From: Pedobacter sp.
Lineage (GTDB): Bacteria; Bacteroidota; Bacteroidia; Sphingobacteriales; Sphingobacteriaceae
Assembly (NCBI GenBank): GCA_030149995.1
Contig: JASLGV010000392.1
Location: 1 to 13,743, forward strand
Length of the DNA stretch: 13,743 bases
Direction of reading: 5' to 3'
Positions within the stretch are counted from its first letter, which is position 1, and each line of letters begins with the position of its first letter. The translations under genes were made by a program, and so were the position numbers. The notes beneath the pieces are model-generated. The model saw only the letters and a program-made list of their open reading frames with translations, had not been told where the DNA came from and ran no database searches. Below are positions 6,502-13,104 of this stretch, in pieces.

Positions 6502-9117
6502 ATGAAAATATCAAATATACAAGTCCTGAGAGGCCCCAACATCTGGTCTATAAACAGAAAAAAACTGATCCAGATGCGTTTGGACCTGGAAGAGCTCGAA
6601 GAATTGCCAACCAACCTGATCCAGGGATTCAGTGAACGGATAGAAGCACTACTACCCAGCATGTTTAGTCATCGATGCTCTAAAGGTGTAGAAGGCGGCT
6701 TTTTTACGCGCGTAAAAGAGGGTACCTGGATGGGGCATGTAATTGAACACATTGCTCTTGAAATTCAAACCATTGCCGGTATGGATACCGGTTTTGGCCG
6801 TACACGTCAAACCAAAACACCGGGCATTTACAACGTCGTATTTAGCTATGTGGAAGAAAAGGTTGGCATATATGCAGCAGAAGCGGCTGTAAATATTGCA
6901 CAGGCTTTGATTGATAACCGGCCATACGATCTGGAACACGACATCAGGCGGATGAAAGAAATCCGTGAAAAAGAGCGTTTAGGTCCCAGTACAGGTTCGA
7001 TTGTGGAAGAAGCCGCCAGGCGTAACATCCCATGCATCAGACTGAACAAGGATTCGCTGGTGCAATTGGGTTATGGAAAAAACCAGGTACGCTTCCGGGC
7101 TACCATGACCGAAAAAACCAGCAGCATTGCCGTTGATATTGCCAGCAATAAGGAAGAAACCAAACGGCTGTTAACCGAAGCGGCCATTCCTGTTGCCCCC
7201 GGTCTTACCATCTCAGACCGCCGCGAACTGGAAGCTGCCATTAAAACCCTAGGCTTCCCCCTTGTTTTTAAACCTTTAGACAGCAATCATGGAAAAGGTG
7301 CTTCCATCAATATTAAAACCATTGAAACGGCTATAGAAGCATTTGAATATGCCAAAACCTATTCGCGCCGGGTCATCATTGAACGTTTTATCACCGGATA
7401 TGATTTCCGGGTACTCGTTATAGATCATAAAGTTGTGGCTGCAGCCCAGCGGGATCCGGCACATATTACCGGCGATGGCATCCACAGCATACAGGCGCTG
7501 ATTGATCTTGAAAATGCAGATCCAAGACGTGGCTACGGACATGAAAATGTTTTAACCGAAATCAGCGTAGACCGCGATACGCTCGACTTGCTGGCAAAAA
7601 AAGATTACACACTCGAAACCGTTCCGCAGCCGGGAGAAATTGTATACCTCAAGTCGACAGCCAACCTGAGTACCGGCGGTACTTCCATTGATGTAACAGA
7701 CAGTGTACATCCACAAAATATTTTTATCTGCGAGCGGATTTCGCGCGTAATCGGTCTGGATATTTGCGGCATCGATATCATGGCTAACAACCTGACACAA
7801 CCGCTAACCGAAAACGGCGGGGTGGTACTGGAAGTTAATGCAGCTCCCGGTTTCAGAATGCACCTGGCACCCAGTGAGGGTTTACCCAGAAATGTAGCCG
7901 CCCCGGTTATCGATATGCTCTATCCACCGGGTAAACTTTCGCAAATTCCCATTATTGCCGTAACCGGTACCAATGGAAAGACCACCACCACAAGGCTTAT
8001 TGCCCATATTATCAGAAGCAACGGAAAGCGTGTGGGCTTTACCACCAGCGATGGTATTTATGTGCACAACACCATGCTGATGCAGGGCGATACCACCGGG
8101 CCGGTAAGTGCCGAGTTCATTTTAAAAGATCCAACGGTAGAATTTGCCGTGCTGGAAACCGCCAGGGGCGGCATTCTCCGCTCGGGCCTGGGTTTTAACG
8201 CCTGCGATATTGGCGTGGTTACCAATATCCAGGAAGATCATTTGGGGCTGAGCGACATCCATACGCTCGATGATCTGACACGGGTAAAATCTGTGGTAAT
8301 TGGCGCGGTAAGAAGAAGCGGCTGGGCCGTGTTAAATGCAGACAACAGTCATTGTGTAAAAATAGCTCGCGATGCCAGATGCAATGTTGCCTACTTCAGC
8401 ATGGACGAACAAAATCCCGTTATCAGAGAGCATTGTAAAAAGGGGGGCATAGCGGCTGTTTACGAAAATGGTTTTATCACCATTAAAACGGGCAACTGGA
8501 AGTTAAGGGTCGACAAAGCAACGTATATTCCCTTAACCTTTGGCGGACAGGTAAATTTCATGATCCAGAATGTGCTGGCAGCAACCCTGGCCACCTATTT
8601 ATGGGGATACAAACCGGAAGATATCCGCCTGTCGCTCGAAACCTTTATTCCTTCTACAGCGCATACGCCCGGCAGGATGAATGTTTTTGAGTTTAAGGAT
8701 TTCAAGATACTGGTCGATTTTGCACACAACCCCGATGGTTTTAACGGCATAAAAGCTTTTTTACAAACCGTAGAGGCTACAGAACATGTGGGTATTATTT
8801 CGGGTACGGGCGACAGGAGGGATGAAGATATTGTTGAAATTGCCCGGATTTCGGCACAGATGTTTGATAAAATTTACATCTGCCAGGAAAAGTATCTCCG
8901 CGGACGTGAACAGCAGGAAATGATCAATCTCTTATTAAAAGGTATCCATGAAATAGATCCGCAAAAAGAAGTGATTATAAACAATAAAAGTACGGTCTGC
9001 CTTACTGAAGCCATAAAAGCAGCGAAGAAAGGTTCGTACCTGACCATTTTGAGCAATACCATAGACAATACCATCTTAAGGGTTACCGAGCATTTAGATC
9101 GCGAGCTTGGACGCTAA
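6502..9117 (+). CDS. cphA: Cyanophycin synthetase CphA (CphA1 type)
   Basis: CphA polymerises L-Asp and L-Arg into multi-L-arginyl-poly-L-aspartate using two ATP per Asp-Arg unit. The 871 residues match full-length CphA1. Order: N domain (about 1-160) with the conserved segment GTWMGHVIEHIALE (75-88); ATP-grasp domain (about 200-480) with FKPLDSNHGKG (257-266) and the late ATP-grasp motif EVNAAPGFRMH (444-454); and a Mur-ligase-like domain (about 483-871). The last carries P-loop TGTNGKTTTTR (488-498), NIQEDHLG (575-582), PGRMNVFE (723-730), HNPDG (742-746) and SGTGDRRDED (767-776). Both ATP sites look intact, which excludes CphA2, whose Mur-type site is degenerate. The start at 6502 gives the usual KISNIQVLRGPN beginning; the upstream ribosome binding site is poor. 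It is divergent from cphB-iaaA and ends at a strong hairpin. Confidence 0.96.
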   Translation: MKISNIQVLRGPNIWSINRKKLIQMRLDLEELEELPTNLIQGFSERIEALLPSMFSHRCSKGVEGGFFTRVKEGTWMGHVIEHIALEIQTIAGMDTGFGRTRQTKTPGIYNVVFSYVEEKVGIYAAEAAVNIAQALIDNRPYDLEHDIRRMKEIREKERLGPSTGSIVEEAARRNIPCIRLNKDSLVQLGYGKNQVRFRATMTEKTSSIAVDIASNKEETKRLLTEAAIPVAPGLTISDRRELEAAIKTLGFPLVFKPLDSNHGKGASINIKTIETAIEAFEYAKTYSRRVIIERFITGYDFRVLVIDHKVVAAAQRDPAHITGDGIHSIQALIDLENADPRRGYGHENVLTEISVDRDTLDLLAKKDYTLETVPQPGEIVYLKSTANLSTGGTSIDVTDSVHPQNIFICERISRVIGLDICGIDIMANNLTQPLTENGGVVLEVNAAPGFRMHLAPSEGLPRNVAAPVIDMLYPPGKLSQIPIIAVTGTNGKTTTTRLIAHIIRSNGKRVGFTTSDGIYVHNTMLMQGDTTGPVSAEFILKDPTVEFAVLETARGGILRSGLGFNACDIGVVTNIQEDHLGLSDIHTLDDLTRVKSVVIGAVRRSGWAVLNADNSHCVKIARDARCNVAYFSMDEQNPVIREHCKKGGIAAVYENGFITIKTGNWKLRVDKATYIPLTFGGQVNFMIQNVLAATLATYLWGYKPEDIRLSLETFIPSTAHTPGRMNVFEFKDFKILVDFAHNPDGFNGIKAFLQTVEATEHVGIISGTGDRRDEDIVEIARISAQMFDKIYICQEKYLRGREQQEMINLLLKGIHEIDPQKEVIINNKSTVCLTEAIKAAKKGSYLTILSNTIDNTILRVTEHLDRELGR

Positions 9118-9125
9118 GGGATTAA

Positions 9126-9162
9126 AACAAGAATGGGATGCATTATACATCCCATTCTTGTT
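9126..9162. terminator. 15-bp perfect hairpin after cphA, possibly bidirectional
   Basis: AACAAGAATGGGATG (9126-9140) pairs without mismatch with CATCCCATTCTTGTT (9148-9162) around a 7-base loop. It starts 9 bases after the cphA stop and ends 19 bases before the stop of the convergent gene. Neither side has a true T-run, so it may stop polymerase poorly, or mainly protect the two 3' ends. Confidence 0.65.
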
Positions 9163-9180
9163 CATTCATGTGCAAATATT

Positions 9181-9636
9181 TTAAACCTGCGCATCCCGTA
9201 AACGCTTGATCTCATCGTGCGATCTTCTTAATGAAGCCTTTTGATCAGAAACAATCGTTCTTATGTGCGCAGGCAGTTCTTCTTCTTCCAGTGCTGTTTT
9301 ATACGCATTTTGTGCGGCATCCTCGCCAAACTCACAATTGTCTAAAACCGCTTTCCTGTCGTTCCCGGTAAATAATGCTTTAACATCCATCCAGGCCCGG
9401 TAAATTTTACCAGAATTGGTTGTTCCATTTTCGATCTCACCTCCCAAAGCCGAAATTTCGGTTGCCAGGGCCATTTTATATTTCCGGCTTTCTTCGATCA
9501 TGTTCAGAAACAAGGACTTTAAATCCAGATCATGCGCTTTCAATTCTTTACGGGCACGCTCATACCCCTCAATACGATCGTTGTTTATCAAAACAAGATC
9601 ATTTAAAATCTCCGTTGTTACTGTGGTCGTTTTCAT
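9181..9636 (-). CDS. PA2169/DUF2383 family four-helix-bundle protein
   Basis: The 151-residue protein is almost wholly helical, with no signal peptide or membrane segment. Sequence features match the PA2169 family (DUF2383, ferritin-like fold): TEILNDLVLINNDRIEGYERA at the start (recognisable blocks LNDLV, NDRIEGYE), a middle helix with SRKYKMALATEISALGGE, a Trp/Met helix before LFTGNDRKAVLDNCEFGEDAA, and a final helix HEIK-like (SHDEIKRLRD). Function in this family is not established; it appears in stress-related gene sets in several bacteria. It converges on cphA and follows the DUF1543 gene on the same strand by 74 bases, so the two may share a transcript. An imperfect dyad TTATAA-N7-TTATAA (9642-9660) precedes its start. 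Confidence 0.8.
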   Translation of the reverse strand: MKTTTVTTEILNDLVLINNDRIEGYERARKELKAHDLDLKSLFLNMIEESRKYKMALATEISALGGEIENGTTNSGKIYRAWMDVKALFTGNDRKAVLDNCEFGEDAAQNAYKTALEEEELPAHIRTIVSDQKASLRRSHDEIKRLRDAQV

Positions 9637-9710
9637 ATTTATTATAAGTTGATGTTATAAATTCAACAGGCCCCGGCAACAAAAGGTTTGTCATTTTTTA
9701 TTAAATGCGC

Positions 9711-10271
9711 TTATGTTAAATTGTTAAGGCGGAAATAGCCTAAATGTATAACGTCTTCTTCGAGGTCTTTCGCTTCCGTTATTTTAAGGCGGTATTTTTC
9801 TTTTAACGCTTTAGGAAGCACGTCTTCAATTGAAAAGAGATCGTCTACATCAATTCCATATTTATCATCAACGTGCGAATCAGCCCCGGCAAACTTGGTA
9901 TGTTTATAAAAGGCCGTTTCTTTTGCCTGTTTAATAGCGCTTGCCTTATCGCCCGTACATACAAGCATTCTGTAATGCGGCTCGTCAAATTCGCCCGGCC
10001 GGTAGCCGCCCAGGTTGATGAAAAACAGGTTATTTTCATTTTTAAAAGATTGGTGTACATCCACTACTTCGATCAGAAAACCATCTACAGCTTTTACCTC
10101 TCTCCAGGCATCGATGTGGATCTTATCCTGTGCCTCGGGCCAGAACTCTTGAATTGCAGGAATCAGTTCTTTGAGTGTGCTGGCAATACCAAAAAAAACA
10201 TCATGCTGCTCCGTATGCCGGCCGGTTGGTTTACAGCCCAGCATGAGCATGTAAAGTTTAGGTTGTTCCAT
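9711..10271 (-). CDS. DUF1543 domain protein
   Basis: The 186-residue soluble protein matches the DUF1543 family. It has LYMLMLGCKPTGRHTEQHDVFFGIA at the start (blocks LGCKPTGR, TEQHDVFFG), then IPAIQEFWPEA, KIHIDAWREV and an LFFINLGGYRPGEFDEPHY segment (about 102-120). A second, related half follows (MLVCTGDKASAIKQAKETAFYKH), then a Lys/Asp-rich C-terminal part with IDVDDLFSIEDVLP. No catalytic function is known for the family. There is no signal peptide. The neighbours do not indicate a role beyond possible co-transcription with the PA2169-type gene downstream. Start choice is supported by MEQPKLYML, where family members begin. Confidence 0.8.
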   Translation of the reverse strand: MEQPKLYMLMLGCKPTGRHTEQHDVFFGIASTLKELIPAIQEFWPEAQDKIHIDAWREVKAVDGFLIEVVDVHQSFKNENNLFFINLGGYRPGEFDEPHYRMLVCTGDKASAIKQAKETAFYKHTKFAGADSHVDDKYGIDVDDLFSIEDVLPKALKEKYRLKITEAKDLEEDVIHLGYFRLNNLT

Positions 10272-10298
10272 GTAAGTTTATATTTTGAAAGTGGATTA

Positions 10299-10332
10299 TA
10301 AATATATTTAAATTAATGATTTTCTGGTCAAA
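10299..10332 (-). promoter_or_regulatory. Weak predicted promoter for the DUF1543 gene
   Basis: On the minus strand a TTTG (10332-10329) lies 22 bases before TATATTTA (10306-10299), one mismatch from TAnnTTTG. The spacing is slightly long and the region is very AT-rich, so this is tentative. It sits 28 bases from the ATG at 10271. Confidence 0.22.
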
Positions 10333-10362
10333 CATTTAATTTTAACCAGCTGTTATTTCAAC

Positions 10363-11043
10363 ATGAATCCTTTTATCCAGACACCACCAGACGGCGGTAT
10401 GTTGTATACCGAAACAAACCTGCAACATTTTTTTCCCGAGCCGCTCAACACCCTTACAAGCTGCTTTTTTCTGGCCATCGCTTTATACTGGACGGTTAAA
10501 CTCCGGGGAAATTTTAAAACACATCGTTTTTTAAGTATGGCCCTGGTTTTACTTTACATTGGCGGAATAGGTGGTACAACTTATCACGGCCTCAGGCGCT
10601 GGCCGGTATTTATTATCATGGACTGGTTACCGATCATGTTGCTTTGTCTTTCTGCGGGTGTATATTTTCTTACAAAAGTAACGCGGTGGTACTGGGCAGC
10701 CTTAATGGTGCTCCTTTATATGATCTTCCAGTTTGTATTACGGAGTCAGGTTCATAAAAGCGACCTGCAGTTTTTCATCAACCTCAATTACGCGGCCATG
10801 GCTGCCCTGGTTTTATTACCGGTACTCAGCTACCTGTATAAAACCAGATGGAAAAATGGTATCTGGGTATTGTATGCGTTGGTTTCTTTTATTTTCGCCC
10901 TGGTGTTCCGCATGGCTGATAAGTCTGTATGGCTTGCTACCGGTACGCATTTTCTGTGGCATACCTTTGGAGCACTGGCCTCCTTTTGCATGTTTCAGTT
11001 TATTTACCTGCTGCATGCCGGGAACAAACCCCGGCCTGTATAA
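10363..11043 (+). CDS. Seven-TM CREST/alkaline ceramidase-like membrane protein
   Basis: The 226-residue protein has about seven hydrophobic segments (near 30-47, 56-72, 80-103, 108-126, 139-157, 166-184, 192-217). The pattern matches the CREST hydrolase superfamily, which includes alkaline ceramidases with a membrane-embedded zinc. Candidate zinc-site residues are His75 in GGTTYHGLR, Asp87 in MDWLP (compare DxLP in ceramidases) and the HxxxH pair His196/His200 in THFLWH. At the position of the conserved Ser, four residues before the first His, this protein has Gly71 (codon GGT). Ceramide breakdown would make sense because sphingobacteria make sphingolipids, but the substrate is not shown. 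It is alone on the plus strand and its stop lies 23 bases from that of the convergent phosphatase, with no clear terminator. A related lipid hydrolase role is the main alternative. Confidence 0.7.
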   Translation: MNPFIQTPPDGGMLYTETNLQHFFPEPLNTLTSCFFLAIALYWTVKLRGNFKTHRFLSMALVLLYIGGIGGTTYHGLRRWPVFIIMDWLPIMLLCLSAGVYFLTKVTRWYWAALMVLLYMIFQFVLRSQVHKSDLQFFINLNYAAMAALVLLPVLSYLYKTRWKNGIWVLYALVSFIFALVFRMADKSVWLATGTHFLWHTFGALASFCMFQFIYLLHAGNKPRPV

Positions 11044-11066
11044 AACGGTTTCATGTACCCGCTACA

Positions 11067-11501
11067 TTAAGCGTATTCCTCAATAATTTCTTTACAGCGC
11101 TGTTCAATCTGTTTACACACCGGTTCAAAGGCATTATTATCGTAATAAGGATCGGGCACTTCTCCGTCTTCCAGAAAAAGATGCACCTTATCACGTGCTG
11201 CCTGATTATTTGCCAATGCAAAGACATCACGTAAATTATTTTTATCCATTACAAAAATAAGGTCGTAATAAGCAAACATATTTTCTTTAAAGTGTTTTGC
11301 ACGTTGCTTACGGATGTCGTAACCATGTAAACGGGCAACAGCTATACTTCTTTTATCGGGTGCCTGGCCTACATGCCAGTTGCCTGTTCCGGCAGAAGCA
11401 ATTTCCCAGTTTAACCCGCGCGCGGCCACCAGATGACGCATAATGCCCTCTGCCAGCGGTGAGCGGCAAATATTACCCAGGCATACCATTAAGATTTTCA
11501 T
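11067..11501 (-). CDS. Low-molecular-weight protein tyrosine phosphatase
   Basis: This cytoplasmic cysteine phosphatase removes phosphate from tyrosine (and in some members arginine) residues. The 144-residue protein carries the signature loop near the N-terminus, VCLGNICRSP, with nucleophile Cys7, second Cys12, Arg13 and Ser14. The general acid is Asp117 in VPDPYYD, followed by the Tyr pair typical of the eukaryote-like group. SAGTGNWHVGQAPD (36-49) is the conserved substrate-side segment. No tyrosine kinase or exopolysaccharide gene is adjacent, so the target is unknown. It lies downstream of the S1/P1 nuclease gene, separated by 97 bases with a hairpin, so it probably has its own promoter. 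Confidence 0.92.
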   Translation of the reverse strand: MKILMVCLGNICRSPLAEGIMRHLVAARGLNWEIASAGTGNWHVGQAPDKRSIAVARLHGYDIRKQRAKHFKENMFAYYDLIFVMDKNNLRDVFALANNQAARDKVHLFLEDGEVPDPYYDNNAFEPVCKQIEQRCKEIIEEYA

Positions 11502-11552
11502 TCTTTTCAGATTAATTTGCTGTACATAAATGCAGATCAGCTGTAAATAAAT

Positions 11553-11575
11553 CGGGCCCGCATATTGCAGGCCCG
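11553..11575 (-). terminator. GC-rich hairpin after the nuclease gene
   Basis: CGGGCC (11553-11558) pairs with GGCCCG (11570-11575); a GC/GC pair inside a C-A mismatch leaves a 5-base loop. On the minus strand the stem is followed by ATTTATTTAC, an AT-rich but imperfect tail. It lies 23 bases after the nuclease stop codon. Confidence 0.55.
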
Positions 11576-11598
11576 TTCTGTGTTATCTTTTGCTGTTT

Positions 11599-12405
11599 TT
11601 AAGCGTAAATATCATTCAGGATTTTTGCTAAACGAACACCGCCTTTAAGCAATTGTTCGTTTAAAGTATCGATCCATTCAAAATTGTAACGATAGCTTAA
11701 TTTCGCATCCGGCTTAATGTTATCGTAAATCTTATTGCACACCTCGTACGATTCGTAGATGCAATCTTTCAGGGTGCTTTTTTGCCAGTTATAAAGCTGA
11801 ATTTTTGAAGGGTGGTTAATTGCACGGGCATACTCCGTATAACTTAACTGCTGGTAATCAATTAAACTTTCGTCCCATACACGGTGCAGGTTCGATTTTT
11901 CTCCAAACCAAAGAACCTGAACTTTATTTCCGCCCAGGTCTTCTTTACGTGCCGTGTGCATCGGTTGGTGCAAATCGCCCACCATGTGCACCAGCATTCG
12001 GATGGCCAGTTTTTTCTGATCGAGGGTGCTGTTGCTGTTTTTCAGTATGGCAATCAGATCAGGTATTTTGTTGTATACATTCGGGGTTTTCTCCGTATCC
12101 AGCAAATTAAAAACACCGTCTTTATTTAAACCTGCCGGCAGGTTTACAAAGTGCCAGTTATACAGGTAGTTGTAAGAGGAGTCTGATTTGATAAAATCGC
12201 CCCAGTTGGCAGACATGGCCAGAGATTCACTCCCCAGAATACCTTCAATGGCTTTACGGCTTTTTGGCGTCAGGTAGCTGTCGGCTATTTCGCCAACAAT
12301 ACGGTGGCCAAGCATGCCCCATGCACTTGCTTTGATGGGTGCATACGTTAGAATTGCCAGGGCAAAACCAACGGTAATTTTCTTTTTAATGGATGTAAAT
12401 ATCAT
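11599..12405 (-). CDS. Exported S1/P1-type zinc nuclease
   Basis: These enzymes cleave single-stranded nucleic acids and 3'-nucleotides with a three-zinc site. The 268-residue precursor has a signal peptide (about 1-28) cleaved at ASA-W, exposing Trp29, the N-terminal zinc ligand. All nine ligands of P1 nuclease can be placed with matching spacing: Trp29, His34 (GHR), Asp70 (NWGD), His85 (WHFVNLP), His140 and Asp144 (HMVGDLHQPMH), His150, His174 and Asp178 (NLHRVWDE). It should act in the periplasm or outside the cell, in nucleic acid scavenging. Its ATG is 4 bases after the stop of the upstream lipoprotein gene, so the two are surely co-transcribed and probably translationally coupled. Confidence 0.94.
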   Translation of the reverse strand: MIFTSIKKKITVGFALAILTYAPIKASAWGMLGHRIVGEIADSYLTPKSRKAIEGILGSESLAMSANWGDFIKSDSSYNYLYNWHFVNLPAGLNKDGVFNLLDTEKTPNVYNKIPDLIAILKNSNSTLDQKKLAIRMLVHMVGDLHQPMHTARKEDLGGNKVQVLWFGEKSNLHRVWDESLIDYQQLSYTEYARAINHPSKIQLYNWQKSTLKDCIYESYEVCNKIYDNIKPDAKLSYRYNFEWIDTLNEQLLKGGVRLAKILNDIYA

Positions 12406-12409
12406 TTTC

Positions 12410-12964
12410 TTATAATGCTTTTTGTACGCAGGTAATTTTTTCTTTTAAGGTTAACTTCGTTTCACGCTGATCGCTCAGGCTTTCCAGTAAAAGCGTATCC
12501 GGAACAGATTTTTTAATCAGGAAATTTTTGTCGTAGCGGCCAATCCGGTAACAGCCCGAAATTTTTTGTTTGTAATTGGCATGTGTAAACGTACCACCCA
12601 GAAACAAGGTATCGCCCTTTACGGCATATACACCTTTGGCATATTCTTTCCAGACTCCTTTATTATAACAGGAATCTTCGTAAAAGTTTACTTTGCTGTG
12701 TGTGGTCAGATCTACATAAAAAGAATCGCATGTAAATTTAAAACGGTGTTGCGTATAGTTACTGAGCTTATTGCTCAGTGCTACCGAATCTTCATTCCAC
12801 ACGCCCTGCATAAACAGCTCGCCTTTACCCTGTATATTTGGTTGTCTTTCACAGCCCCACAACAACAATCCGCCAAGCACCGGTAAAAGTCCCTTAAATA
12901 AGGAGGTAGCCGGAGCGGTCTTGCAGATATTCTTTCTAAAAACCATTCTTCTAAATACGGGCAT
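12410..12964 (-). CDS. Small lipoprotein of unknown function beside fumC
   Basis: The 184-residue protein has a long basic start, a hydrophobic stretch (about 25-36) and the lipobox LLWGC, with Cys38 as lipidation site. An alternative ATG at 12946 would shorten the n-region by six residues. The mature part contains GKGELFMQGVWNEDS, FKFTCDSFYVDL, a KGVWKEYAKGVYAVKGDTLFL block and SGCYRIGRYDKNFLI (all near residues 46-155), giving a beta-rich look with paired Cys. From memory, similar proteins occur next to fumC in Sphingobacteriaceae and are sometimes labelled fumarate hydratase. I see no fumarase motif, so that name would be an error carried from the neighbour. It is co-transcribed with the S1/P1 nuclease (4-base gap). 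Function is unknown; the short repeated GVW-type strands suggest a lipocalin-like fold only loosely. Confidence 0.75.
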   Translation of the reverse strand: MPVFRRMVFRKNICKTAPATSLFKGLLPVLGGLLLWGCERQPNIQGKGELFMQGVWNEDSVALSNKLSNYTQHRFKFTCDSFYVDLTTHSKVNFYEDSCYNKGVWKEYAKGVYAVKGDTLFLGGTFTHANYKQKISGCYRIGRYDKNFLIKKSVPDTLLLESLSDQRETKLTLKEKITCVQKAL

Positions 12965-12981
12965 TTACAGTTCTAAAATTA

Positions 12982-13018
12982 TAAAGATACCTGTGCGAAT
13001 CCTTCTACAACAGGTATC
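12982..13018 (-). promoter_or_regulatory. Predicted promoter bracketed by a perfect 9-bp dyad
   Basis: On the minus strand TTG (13010-13008) stands 18 bases before TATCTTTA (12989-12982), one mismatch from TAnnTTTG, placing a promoter about 20-40 bases before the lipoprotein start. The perfect inverted repeat GATACCTGT / ACAGGTATC (13018-13010 and 12994-12986, 15-base spacer) overlaps both elements. This suits a repressor operator. Alternatively, the stem followed by TTTATAATTTT could be a second terminator for fumC. Confidence 0.42.
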
Positions 13019-13056
13019 CCGATCGCATCGTTTACGTTTCTGTTAAAACCGGGTTA

Positions 13057-13096
13057 AAACACCTTCCTGCTTCGGCAGGCCGCGCCGGAAGTGTTT
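13057..13096 (-). terminator. Probable terminator of fumC
   Basis: On the minus strand AAACAC (13096 side) pairs with GTGTTT (13062-13057) and encloses a CCTGC-CGAA-GCAGG hairpin (13079-13066) plus competing TTCC/GGAA pairs. It is followed by TTTT and lies 8 bases past the fumC stop. Confidence 0.6.
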
Positions 13097-13104
13097 ACCG
13101 GCAA

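Noticed and set aside
6450..6635. A 61-codon plus-strand frame starting just before cphA, and a tiny MEL-stop frame at 6442-6453, as possible cphA leader peptides
   Set aside because: Most of the longer frame overlaps the conserved start of cphA in another register, and its composition is unremarkable. No attenuator hairpin follows either frame.
6502..9117. Assignment of the synthetase as CphA2 (dipeptide-polymerising form)
   Set aside because: The Mur-ligase P-loop TGTNGKTTTT and the downstream HNPDG motif are intact, whereas CphA2 has lost that ATP site.
12979..13050. A minus-strand run of about 24 codons ending GFAQVSL-stop, which reads like protein
   Set aside because: It has no start codon, an in-frame stop just upstream, and lies across the promoter/dyad and spacer. 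More likely chance than a gene remnant.
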